This document shows, piece after piece, positions 12,452-21,254 of a stretch of 28,306 nt of DNA (position 1 is the stretch's first letter; the number at the start of each line of letters is the position of its first letter). Location: the IMG/VR virus record IMGVR_UViG_3300043429_000737, positions 1 to 28,306 of that record, one strand, 5' to 3'. The position numbers and the translations under genes were made by a program. The notes below the pieces were generated by a model. It had not been told where the DNA came from and ran no database searches. It saw nothing but the letters and a program-made list of their open reading frames with translations. Source of the stretch: a virus.

Positions 12452-14995
12452 TCAATCCTCTACTGAATTTAGAATATGAATAATTTCTTCCAATAGAATA
12501 TCATCATCAGTTTTATCAAATTGCTCTTTGAAGAATTTAAGATTGAAGAATCCTTCAACACTAAATCCTTTTACTTTTCCTGTCTTAATTAATTCTTCCC
12601 AAATCTTATCACCTTCTTTGGTTGGTAAAACATAATATCCTCCAACCCATGAACCAATTGGAATTTGATTTTGATTATATCCAAATGAATAGATTTTATC
12701 TTGAGCACTTTCTACAATCCAATTCTCAACCAAAACAACATCGTTAAATGTTTTATTGGAATGTTCCAAATTGGTATTTCTTTGGTACCCATCAATCATG
12801 AATTTTCTTTGAATTTTTTCAATGGTTTCAGGTTTGAATTTCACAAAGTATTTCTCACCAGTTTCTTCTTCGATACGTGGGATTAAAACGTTGGGTAACA
12901 TCAATGGTCCGAATATCATTCTCTTGTCGTTATCCTTGGCAAATTCTATTTTACTGAAATCCTCTTTTTTGTTTGAGTTGTAAGAACAAGATTGGTACAT
13001 TTGTTTGCCCATATAATTTACAGGTTCAACAATTCCACCACAACCATTCTCATAAGAATAATCTTGAGCCATAACCTTATCTTCAAATACTGGCAAACCT
13101 TGAATAAATCCATTTGGAATTAACTTTGAGAATGAATCAGGATTGGTAACTTTTAAAATACCAACACCTCTATAATCTTCTCTTGTTTGTGGATTGTTCT
13201 CAATGGCTTCGACAATGTTAAATCCATCACCAATTAATTCCTTGGCTTTTTTCTGTTTGTTGTATGGAGATTCAACCAAGAATAAATCATCGTACTTGAC
13301 ACCAGCTTTCATCAATTGATTGATGGTCTCAGCTCTTCTCGATGAGTTTCTTGCTGACATGATTGCAATTCTATATCCACCAAACTTGGAATTAACGTAA
13401 TCAATCACATCCTGATTTGGTGTTAATCCATCGAACAAGGTATCATCGATATCAACCAATATCATTCTGTTTACACCACGGTTAAATCCATCTCTTGAAC
13501 CTTTTTGTGGATTTGCTTTTGGATTAACCATACCAGCTTGACCTGTTGCAGGATTGGTTATTTCTGCCTTTCTGATTTCATCATATTTTCTGTTGGTAAT
13601 TGTTTCTTCATAACCCACGTTTGGATTTGGATTTCCAAAGATTAATTGTAACCAATAATGACGACAATTTGCTCCACCTTTATACATCATGATATCAGGT
13701 TGAGTTCCGACAGGTCTTGGGATGATTGTTCTTTCCACATCTTCCGCAGTAATCTCTGCGTTCAATCTCATGATATCTTCATAACGGAATACGAATTGTC
13801 TACCACCCATCATTCTTCTACAAAACTCTCTACTGGTTGCAATCAGGTCTGAACCCATTCCTGATACATAAACGTATCTGATTTTTGCACCAGCAAAATC
13901 TTGTATTGAATTTTCATTCGGGTCTGAGACTATTCTGTAAAATTCTTGTTCAGTTATTTTAGAATATTTCTGTCTAACTGATTGTAATAATTCTTCAGGA
14001 TTAACCTCTTGGATATCTTCAATTACCCATCCTTGTGCCAATAGTGATTCGAGTTCAACACCACCGTCACCTATTTCATCGTGAGTTGCACAAGACATGT
14101 ACACATCATTTCCGTTTTCATCTTGATGTACATGATATCCCTCACAGTTATAATTGATTTTACCGTATGCCGCTGCATCAACAGGATTTGAGAAATATGG
14201 AATACCATCCATATATCCAATCAATGTAAATTCTTCTTTTGATTGTTCTACAGGAATACAATTTGGTGAACCATCAGGTTTTAATCCATAAGGTTCATAA
14301 CCTTTCCAACATGGGTTAGGTGTAATAGCCATTCCTTGTTTACAATTCCCACATTGGGAAAAGTTCTTGTATTCATCGATACAGATTGCAACCGCTTGGT
14401 CTTCATCGTATCCTTCTTGTCTTAAAACGGGAATACATCTTTGTAGATAATCACCCTTACCTTCACCTGGTATCTTTTCAACAAACAATATTGGTTTAAT
14501 CAACATGTTGTTTTCTGTCTCACCAGTGGGATAATTTACATAAGGTGGTAGATTGGATGTATCGATATCCATTTCTTGATTCTCAAGTTGAGATAATACG
14601 GTATCAACCCATTTAAGAGCTTCCTCACCACCCCATAATCCGTAGGCGATGGTTCCTTTATCATCCCAATTTCCTGTGTTGTAAGTTGCCGCACGTTCCA
14701 AATAGGATTTCATGCGTTTAATTGTTTCCAAAGAAATCTCAGATTGGTTACACAATTGTTGTGCTCTTACTTTTCCAACCTGAGTTCCTGCGGGATTTCC
14801 ACGTTCTTCGTTCTCTCTGATTGCCCTACACGCTTTTTGTGAAACGTAATCAGGGGCTTTATAAAATTTCTGTCTACCAAAGAAAACAAATTCGGTGTCA
14901 ATTGCTGGCATTTCAACCAACGCAACACTATCTACACCTGTTTGACCTGATAGAATATTGTTATCAATTTCTAATTCAATGATTTTATATCCCAT
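12452..14995 (-). CDS. Giant head maturation fusion: XkdF-like protease, MuF-like, HAD
   Basis: The gene encodes 847 residues. Residues 1-45 (GVDSVALVEMPAIDTEFVFF) and about 680-825 (LEHSNKTFNDVVLVENWIVE with H745, and GKVKGFSVEGFFNLKF with S812) read as the two halves of an XkdF-type prohead serine protease. Between them lie several parts. Residues 54-138 are a domain with ERGNPAGTQVGKVRAQQL and an LWGG motif. Residues 180-210 carry a C-x-x-L-x-x-E-G-Y...A-I-C motif. Two copies of a Cys motif (about 258-306 and 630-678) end in YMSC or YQSC. Residues 372-450 are MuF-like (SREFCRRMMGG, then GGANCRHYW). Residues 511-615 are a HAD phosphatase-like domain with D515-I-D517-D-T519, S547-A-R and a C-terminal IENNPQTREDY. 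The protein sits before scaffold and capsid. Protease activity is inferred. HAD activity may be vestigial, because motif IV reads E-N-N. Confidence 0.75.
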   Translation of the reverse strand: MGYKIIELEIDNNILSGQTGVDSVALVEMPAIDTEFVFFGRQKFYKAPDYVSQKACRAIRENEERGNPAGTQVGKVRAQQLCNQSEISLETIKRMKSYLERAATYNTGNWDDKGTIAYGLWGGEEALKWVDTVLSQLENQEMDIDTSNLPPYVNYPTGETENNMLIKPILFVEKIPGEGKGDYLQRCIPVLRQEGYDEDQAVAICIDEYKNFSQCGNCKQGMAITPNPCWKGYEPYGLKPDGSPNCIPVEQSKEEFTLIGYMDGIPYFSNPVDAAAYGKINYNCEGYHVHQDENGNDVYMSCATHDEIGDGGVELESLLAQGWVIEDIQEVNPEELLQSVRQKYSKITEQEFYRIVSDPNENSIQDFAGAKIRYVYVSGMGSDLIATSREFCRRMMGGRQFVFRYEDIMRLNAEITAEDVERTIIPRPVGTQPDIMMYKGGANCRHYWLQLIFGNPNPNVGYEETITNRKYDEIRKAEITNPATGQAGMVNPKANPQKGSRDGFNRGVNRMILVDIDDTLFDGLTPNQDVIDYVNSKFGGYRIAIMSARNSSRRAETINQLMKAGVKYDDLFLVESPYNKQKKAKELIGDGFNIVEAIENNPQTREDYRGVGILKVTNPDSFSKLIPNGFIQGLPVFEDKVMAQDYSYENGCGGIVEPVNYMGKQMYQSCSYNSNKKEDFSKIEFAKDNDKRMIFGPLMLPNVLIPRIEEETGEKYFVKFKPETIEKIQRKFMIDGYQRNTNLEHSNKTFNDVVLVENWIVESAQDKIYSFGYNQNQIPIGSWVGGYYVLPTKEGDKIWEELIKTGKVKGFSVEGFFNLKFFKEQFDKTDDDILLEEIIHILNSVED

Positions 14996-15013
14996 TTTAA
15001 TAAATATTTTTGT

Positions 15014-17995
15014 TTAATAACTCGCTAATTGTTCCAATCTTCTGTTTACAGCTTGTGATTTGGTAATGTCTTTTTCTAACACATAAGCTCTGATTGGTTC
15101 TTGTTTAGTTGCCGCCAATACTTCAGCCATACGTGAATCCATTATACTGTTAACATAGATTGGTCTACCACCACCTTGCATGTTTATCTGTGATAGTAAT
15201 GGTGCGTATGCCAATGTTGAACGTCTGTTGATTACAGATTCATTTCCTTCAACCTCAACACCACCAGCTTGGTAGCTAATTCCACCTTGTTCGTGAGATG
15301 GTCCACGTAAGAAACCACCACGAGCCATCGACTTAACCACACCAATTTGTTGAGCAATTATTCCAACTTGAACACCAGCCATAATTGCTGCTAAAGCGGA
15401 TAATGCAATACCCACAGGAGTGAATCCATATTCTGCAAATGTTTTCAAAATCGTTGAAGCGGCATCTGCGGTTGCTTGTGCAATTTGGATTTTCAAAGAG
15501 GTCAATCGAGCTTTCTTTTCAATTTCTTTTTTCTGTGCTTGATACATTGTTTCAAGCTCTTCTCGTTTTTGGTTGGCTTGTTCTGTATCACCTACAACCT
15601 TAGCTAATGTGTTTTGATAATCTAATTCTAATCTTTCTAATTGAAGACTATAAGATTGTGCTGCCAAAGATGCAATTTGAGAAATGGTTGATGAAAAGAT
15701 TTCAATACCTTTTTGTAGGTTTGCAATCAATTCATTTGTATCTTCTTCAGTAGTGGTTGTAGTATTTTTTTGTATCGCTAATAATTTATCATTATATTCA
15801 GTTTCAACTTGTAATAAAGCAGCTTTTACTTCTTTTAATTTCTCAGGATTTATGGTTGGGTCTAACTCTAAAACTCGTAATCTATCTCTTAGAGCATCCC
15901 TTTGTATTTTCAATTGTTTTGCTTGAAATTCAAGTTCTAATTGTATTCTTGCTCTATCAACATCTCTCTTTTGTTGTTTAGATTCTTTTTCACCCTCTTC
16001 ATAAATCTTTTGTTTGTCCTTTTCATACTTTTCATACAAAGCATTTAAGTCACCACCATTCTTTTGAATTAGAGCTTTTTCTTTTTCAAATGCATCTTGT
16101 AACTGAGCTAATTTTCCTGCAGTTGTATAGGTGTCTTGTATTCTTTTTAATTCTGCGTAATAACTTTGATTTAGTTCTAATTGAGCACCTAATTCTTGTT
16201 TTGTAGATTCGGTTAAACCTCTTTCAATCTCTTGACTATTATATTGTAATAAACCTAACTTATTGAAGTAATCTTCATATTTCTTTAATGTTTCATCAAT
16301 AATAGATTTTTCAACACCCGCAGATTCTAAAGCAAGTTTAATTTTATTTAATTCAGTTTCTTTATACTTTTTGAAATTTGAAACGAACAATTCCAATCTC
16401 TTTCTTGCGGCATCTTCTTCAGTCTCAATAACTCCTGTTTGTAGTTGTTTTGCTTTCTCAAATAAATCAACCTGACCTTGTAAATAATCTTTATTGATGG
16501 TTTCTTGAATCTGTTGAATTTTCAATTGTTGAGTAGCTAAACTATCAGCAATTGCTTTGTTTGTATCATCAATATCTTTTTGAGTTGCAACACCGGCTGT
16601 TTTTAAGTTATCAAGTCCCTTTTTTAATTCTTCTCTTTTCTTAGTTTCAACCGCAACCACATCGTCAACTTGTTGTTGATAATTTCTACCTTGAATATCT
16701 AATAATTCTTTATTAGCGGTTTTGGTTAAATTATTTAATTCTTTTTGAGCTTGTTTAATTAAATCATTTCTTTGTTTTACATAGTTCTGTGTTACCAAAT
16801 TAATATTCTCACCATTTTTCTTGGCTTCTCTTAATTCATCTTCATAAGATAATTTTAAATCAGCAAGACCTTTTTTAAGTTCAGCACTAATTAATTCATT
16901 TTTACGTTTCTGATTTGCAATAGAAATATTCAAATCTCGAAGTTGAATTTCTTTGAGAGTATTAATCTTATCAATTTCTGCGTTTACCTCTGCGTTGTTT
17001 CTTGCAACAATTGCGGCTTGTCTTTGAGAATCATATTTGTCATCAACTTTTTTCCTTTCTTCCGCATATTTTTCTTCACTTAATTTACGTTTTTCTAATA
17101 TCTGTAATTCATTCAAGTACGCAGTATTAATTGCACGTACTTTTGCTACTTGTAAATCAATTTCTTCCTTATAGGATTTTTGTCTTAATGCTGCTAATTC
17201 TTCAATACTCTTACCTTCAGCGGCTGCTGATGCTAATTGAATTTTTAAATCGTTTTGTTTTCTACGAGCAACATCATCTAATGTGTCTAATGTTTTTCTC
17301 AAAGTTCTATCCAAATCAGCTACAGCTTTTTCAGCTTCCTCTGTGTCATCACCAAAGACTGCCATGGCGGTTGCTGCGGCGGCTAATGCACCAACGATGA
17401 ATAGAACTGGATTACTCTTAATTGCGTTACCCAATAATTTAATTGCACCTGTAAGACCTACGGTTGCAGTTGTTGCGGCAACCTCAGCTCCTGTTAACGC
17501 AACTGTCGCTGCGGTCTCAGCACCCACCGCACCTGTAGCTGTGACGGTCGCGGCTGTTTGTGCGATTGTTGCATTTCTTGTGAATAATTTCTTAGCCGCA
17601 AGAACACCCTCAGCCACAGTGGTTGCACCAATGGCGATGGTTAAAACGTTTTGAGCGGCTGCTGCGGCTTTGGCCACATCCTCATTATCCTTACCGAATA
17701 ATTGAACCGCAGCACTTGCGGCTGCAAATGCACCCGTTACACCACCAGCGAATTTACCAACAGACTCGACCAATTTCTCGAAACCTAAACCCTCAGTACT
17801 TTTGTTGAAGTCTTCAAGTCTACCTCTCGCAGTTCTAATCTCAGTTGTTAATTGATTAAATTTTGCGGACCCAATGTCCACACCTTTTAACTCTTCCTCT
17901 AATTTACCAATTGAAGACTCTAATTGTTTGATATTGGTGATAGTTTCAGGTACACCATTAATCTGTAATCGTAAGCCAATAGTTCTTTCTGCCAT
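15014..17995 (-). CDS. Tape measure protein
   Basis: The gene encodes 993 residues. After a short N-terminal domain (GLRLQINGVPETITNIKQLE) it has Ala/Thr-rich hydrophobic stretches (about 80-215), a very long charged coiled coil (about 220-740, Lys/Glu/Gln-rich), a second hydrophobic region (about 860-905, GIALSALAAIMAGVQVGIIA) and a typical closing motif (SMARGGFLRGPSHEQGGI). At roughly 0.15 nm per residue the length predicts a tail of about 150 nm, hence a siphophage. The protein fills the tail tube, sets its length and is ejected with the DNA. Here it is followed by head genes rather than baseplate genes, which lie upstream. Confidence 0.9.
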   Translation of the reverse strand: MAERTIGLRLQINGVPETITNIKQLESSIGKLEEELKGVDIGSAKFNQLTTEIRTARGRLEDFNKSTEGLGFEKLVESVGKFAGGVTGAFAAASAAVQLFGKDNEDVAKAAAAAQNVLTIAIGATTVAEGVLAAKKLFTRNATIAQTAATVTATGAVGAETAATVALTGAEVAATTATVGLTGAIKLLGNAIKSNPVLFIVGALAAAATAMAVFGDDTEEAEKAVADLDRTLRKTLDTLDDVARRKQNDLKIQLASAAAEGKSIEELAALRQKSYKEEIDLQVAKVRAINTAYLNELQILEKRKLSEEKYAEERKKVDDKYDSQRQAAIVARNNAEVNAEIDKINTLKEIQLRDLNISIANQKRKNELISAELKKGLADLKLSYEDELREAKKNGENINLVTQNYVKQRNDLIKQAQKELNNLTKTANKELLDIQGRNYQQQVDDVVAVETKKREELKKGLDNLKTAGVATQKDIDDTNKAIADSLATQQLKIQQIQETINKDYLQGQVDLFEKAKQLQTGVIETEEDAARKRLELFVSNFKKYKETELNKIKLALESAGVEKSIIDETLKKYEDYFNKLGLLQYNSQEIERGLTESTKQELGAQLELNQSYYAELKRIQDTYTTAGKLAQLQDAFEKEKALIQKNGGDLNALYEKYEKDKQKIYEEGEKESKQQKRDVDRARIQLELEFQAKQLKIQRDALRDRLRVLELDPTINPEKLKEVKAALLQVETEYNDKLLAIQKNTTTTTEEDTNELIANLQKGIEIFSSTISQIASLAAQSYSLQLERLELDYQNTLAKVVGDTEQANQKREELETMYQAQKKEIEKKARLTSLKIQIAQATADAASTILKTFAEYGFTPVGIALSALAAIMAGVQVGIIAQQIGVVKSMARGGFLRGPSHEQGGISYQAGGVEVEGNESVINRRSTLAYAPLLSQINMQGGGRPIYVNSIMDSRMAEVLAATKQEPIRAYVLEKDITKSQAVNRRLEQLASY

Positions 17996-18009
17996 GATTT
18001 ATATTATGT

Positions 18010-20670
18010 TTAACAAGGGTCCTCGATAATCTGACCGTAGTTGTTTATAACTACAAATATTTTATTTGTGATTGGGGATTTTAAATAAGTTCCTTGAGCG
18101 ACATATGGGATATTACCCACTGTTCCAATAGCGGTAACAACCGTACTTCCTTCATATAATTGTAATCCCCCACCATATTGGTAAATAGTTTGACCAACAC
18201 CTCCACCTGCACAAAGAGTGTCTTTATCACCCGAACTGATTACGTTTAATGCAACAGGTGCAACAAGAACAGGATAGGTTCCTTGACCTTGGGTAATCAA
18301 ATATTCAGGAGATGGTGGTATAATTTTGTAATAACCTCCACGTTCTTTTATCAAAGAAATATCAGTTAATTTATTATCAACCAAATCAGCTTCATCAATT
18401 TTTTCAATTCGATAATATGAATCTTTTAAAAAGATTTTATCGTTATATTTTGTATTGTAAACATCCAATGGTGTAAAGTAAAATTTACCACTGAATCTTC
18501 GTGTTTCATTGGAGTAATTGTTATCCACATAATCCTTCCAAAATGAGTTGTATAATGTGTACGGTGTTATTTGAATTGGTTGTGGATTATCATTATAAAA
18601 GAAATCGAAATCTGAACCAAAATTCAAGTCAGAAACGTATTCAGGAATTGTGATATCCAATGATGATAAATGGGATACACATGGATATGTTGTCCAAGCG
18701 TATGGGGTTGCTCCACTCAATAACCACCATTGTGAACCTGATGTTTTATTATTGTCATTATAACAATATCTATTTCCAACCCAAAAGAATATATGTGGTT
18801 TTGATGAGAATGGTAATTGTTGTCCCGCAGAATTTAATTGATATACGCCAGGAATTACAACATAAGTTGAACCACTTACTGTCTCAGTAGGTAACGCAGA
18901 AAATGGTAATTGATATGTTTGTTCACCAGCTAATAAATTACCTTGAGATAGGTAAGAATATTGACCAAATGTATATCCGTTTTCTGCTGCAAATAATGTG
19001 TTATAATAATCACCAATACTACCATTATCACCAGATAAAGTTTGATTGATTTGAATTTTATCACCTTGAACTGCACTATATGTCCAATTCAATTCTTTGG
19101 ATAAATCAAATGACAATGGTTCAATTTTGTAGGATGAATTTAAATCTAATATTTCAGTCCAATCTCGTTTAATTCTATCTTCATCATTGTAATACCAATT
19201 GTAGGGTTCAATCCTTAATGTTTTATTTGACTCATCTTGTATTACAATTAGATTGAACATGGTAACCATAGCTTTAAAAAAGTCTATGGATTTTATATTG
19301 GGCATTCCCTTTTGGAAATTCACCAAGGTAGGGCTTGATACTGTTGGTGAATTATACAAATCCCAAACAGGAGATGGTGTTACCACACCCGATTGATTGA
19401 ATCCTCTAAATGTAATTTGTGCAACACCTGAGTTTGATGACTGAGCTGTCTTCCAAAATATCTTAACGAAATCACCCGATTGACATGTACCTGAGAAAAA
19501 CCAGTTAACCGATGCTCCGTTTGGTGCGGTATTACTGAAAATTGGAGATGTTGCTGCAAATCCACCACCTGTTTCTAATGCATTCAAATTTGGACCTTTA
19601 CGAGCAATAAATTGACCAGCAACAAAGTCACCTGGTATGTTACCTTCACCACTAAATGTAAATTTAAAATTGAAATAATATGTACCCGCAAATGGTGCTC
19701 TAAAATATGATGAATCAAATGGTGCAAATGGGTTGATTGCCGTTAAGTTTGGATTGGATGGAACAGGACCAAGTTTAAATAAATTTAATGGGTTGTATCC
19801 ATCGTTTCTTAATGTATAAAAATTTTGATTTTGAAAGTTTAAATTATCAGGTCTCAAAATAGTTGATGCCCTCATATAAACTTTGAATAAGTTTTGGTTT
19901 GTTAAACCTGATGCAGATGTAGTTCCAACTTTACCATCTTGGAATGTATCCATGTAGATTGACCTGAAATAGTCTGAGTTAAAAAATTCAGATTCTACTG
20001 TGTATGTTGTGTTCTCAAATATCTTATCGATTATTGTTTTTAATCGAATAGCTGGTTTGAATAAATTTGGAAATACTGCTTTACCAATTTGATAGAAACC
20101 AGTTGAACCAGTAAACTCATAAGTGAATGGTGGAGTAGTTGAACCATCTTGATAAGGTAATCCATAGTTAATCATTGGATATAAAATCTGACCACCAAAT
20201 AAACCACTTGTTGTATCATTCTTAGCTTTCCAAGAATTAACCAAATTGTCATAACTCAATTCATGTTGAAATTCTGTCCAATCATAATCTTGCAAAGAAT
20301 AATCTTTGATTTCAGATACGAAGTCTGCAGTCTGACCCATCAGATATACTTCAAACTCAATCCCATTCGGATTTATGGTAACAGAGTTTAAACGACATAT
20401 TCCAACGAATATATCTGTACCTCGATACATCACCGTTGCATCAATCTTAACCAATGGATTAAAATCAATTCCATTGACCTCGTAATACTCTTCAAAAATT
20501 TTACAGTTATTGGAAGTACCAGGCACAGTGAACTGTTTGGTATAGGCGGATTTTCTTGCTTGCAAATCTGTGATGTCCGTTTCTTGTATCATTAAAGAAA
20601 TCGGAATGTCATCATACAAATCAACATTCATCCATTGATTGTTAAGATATAAAACTAATGAAGTATCCAA
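18010..20670 (-). CDS. Large tail tip or baseplate protein
   Basis: The gene encodes 886 residues. The N-terminal 130 residues (PISLMIQETDITDLQARKSA, then YTKQFTVPGTSNN and VYLMGQTADFVSEI) belong to a tail protein type I have seen in Bacteroidetes siphophages, likely comparable to distal tail plus tail-tip proteins. Residues about 215-240 read FKPAIRLKTIIDKIFENT, a conserved helix in that family. A jelly-roll or carbohydrate-binding-like stretch lies at about 320-440 (FRAPFAGTYYFNFKFTFSGE). The C-terminal part ends in a Gly/Cys-containing beta segment (CAGGGVGQTIYQYGG). No peptidase or glycosidase motif is evident. It directly precedes the tape measure gene. Confidence 0.7.
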   Translation of the reverse strand: MDTSLVLYLNNQWMNVDLYDDIPISLMIQETDITDLQARKSAYTKQFTVPGTSNNCKIFEEYYEVNGIDFNPLVKIDATVMYRGTDIFVGICRLNSVTINPNGIEFEVYLMGQTADFVSEIKDYSLQDYDWTEFQHELSYDNLVNSWKAKNDTTSGLFGGQILYPMINYGLPYQDGSTTPPFTYEFTGSTGFYQIGKAVFPNLFKPAIRLKTIIDKIFENTTYTVESEFFNSDYFRSIYMDTFQDGKVGTTSASGLTNQNLFKVYMRASTILRPDNLNFQNQNFYTLRNDGYNPLNLFKLGPVPSNPNLTAINPFAPFDSSYFRAPFAGTYYFNFKFTFSGEGNIPGDFVAGQFIARKGPNLNALETGGGFAATSPIFSNTAPNGASVNWFFSGTCQSGDFVKIFWKTAQSSNSGVAQITFRGFNQSGVVTPSPVWDLYNSPTVSSPTLVNFQKGMPNIKSIDFFKAMVTMFNLIVIQDESNKTLRIEPYNWYYNDEDRIKRDWTEILDLNSSYKIEPLSFDLSKELNWTYSAVQGDKIQINQTLSGDNGSIGDYYNTLFAAENGYTFGQYSYLSQGNLLAGEQTYQLPFSALPTETVSGSTYVVIPGVYQLNSAGQQLPFSSKPHIFFWVGNRYCYNDNNKTSGSQWWLLSGATPYAWTTYPCVSHLSSLDITIPEYVSDLNFGSDFDFFYNDNPQPIQITPYTLYNSFWKDYVDNNYSNETRRFSGKFYFTPLDVYNTKYNDKIFLKDSYYRIEKIDEADLVDNKLTDISLIKERGGYYKIIPPSPEYLITQGQGTYPVLVAPVALNVISSGDKDTLCAGGGVGQTIYQYGGGLQLYEGSTVVTAIGTVGNIPYVAQGTYLKSPITNKIFVVINNYGQIIEDPC

Positions 20671-20693
20671 AATATAATAATTTTATTTTTCTA

Positions 20694-21227
20694 TTATTCC
20701 ATCAAAGAAATGTTATTACTGTAGACATAGGTTAGTTCCAAGTTTACAATATTTCTATTCCCTTTGATTTTACGTAAAAATTCTGCGTTTGTAATGTTGA
20801 TTGGTCTTGGTATACCATCGGCTCTAAGTTCATAGACTTGGTTGGATGTGTATAGTTCTTCCAAGAACATAAAGTCAGGTTGATTGATGTAACCAGTGTT
20901 GATAACATGTGTTTCTGTTATCGTAATCTGAGCATCAGTCATACCTCTTGAATATGGTTGTTTTGATGGATTGGAACTTCCCCAATCCACAGACCATTTC
21001 TTATAGGTTTGTCTTTCAATGTTTAGACCTTCATCTTTTCCCGCTGTGAATGTGTAGTAATCATACATTCCATATCGATTCTTAAACATCAATTGTAATT
21101 GGTCAACACCAGCTCTATTACAAATAGTTCTGACATTGAAAGTGAATATCTCACTAACAGGTGTATAAGTTGCACATATTCCCTCGGTATAACCGGTAGG
21201 TGGGGGACTTATTGGAGCGATTGCCAT
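20694..21227 (-). CDS. Tail protein, likely separated half of a larger parent
   Basis: The gene encodes 177 residues with FTFNVRTICNRAGVDQLQLM, FKNRYGMYDYYTFTAGKDEG and IERQTYKKW. This pattern in related phages is, to my memory, the C-terminal half of one longer tail protein whose N-terminal half resembles the gene at 21255-22943. The first 20 residues are Pro-rich (PISPPPTGYTEGICATYTP), like a former linker. It ends with IVNLELTYVYSNN, a strand-rich tail. The gene starts 28 bases after its neighbour and is well placed for co-assembly with it. Function is inferred as tail tip structural. Confidence 0.65.
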   Translation of the reverse strand: MAIAPISPPPTGYTEGICATYTPVSEIFTFNVRTICNRAGVDQLQLMFKNRYGMYDYYTFTAGKDEGLNIERQTYKKWSVDWGSSNPSKQPYSRGMTDAQITITETHVINTGYINQPDFMFLEELYTSNQVYELRADGIPRPINITNAEFLRKIKGNRNIVNLELTYVYSNNISLME

Positions 21228-21254
21228 ATATTATTCTATTTTAATTTTATTTTA

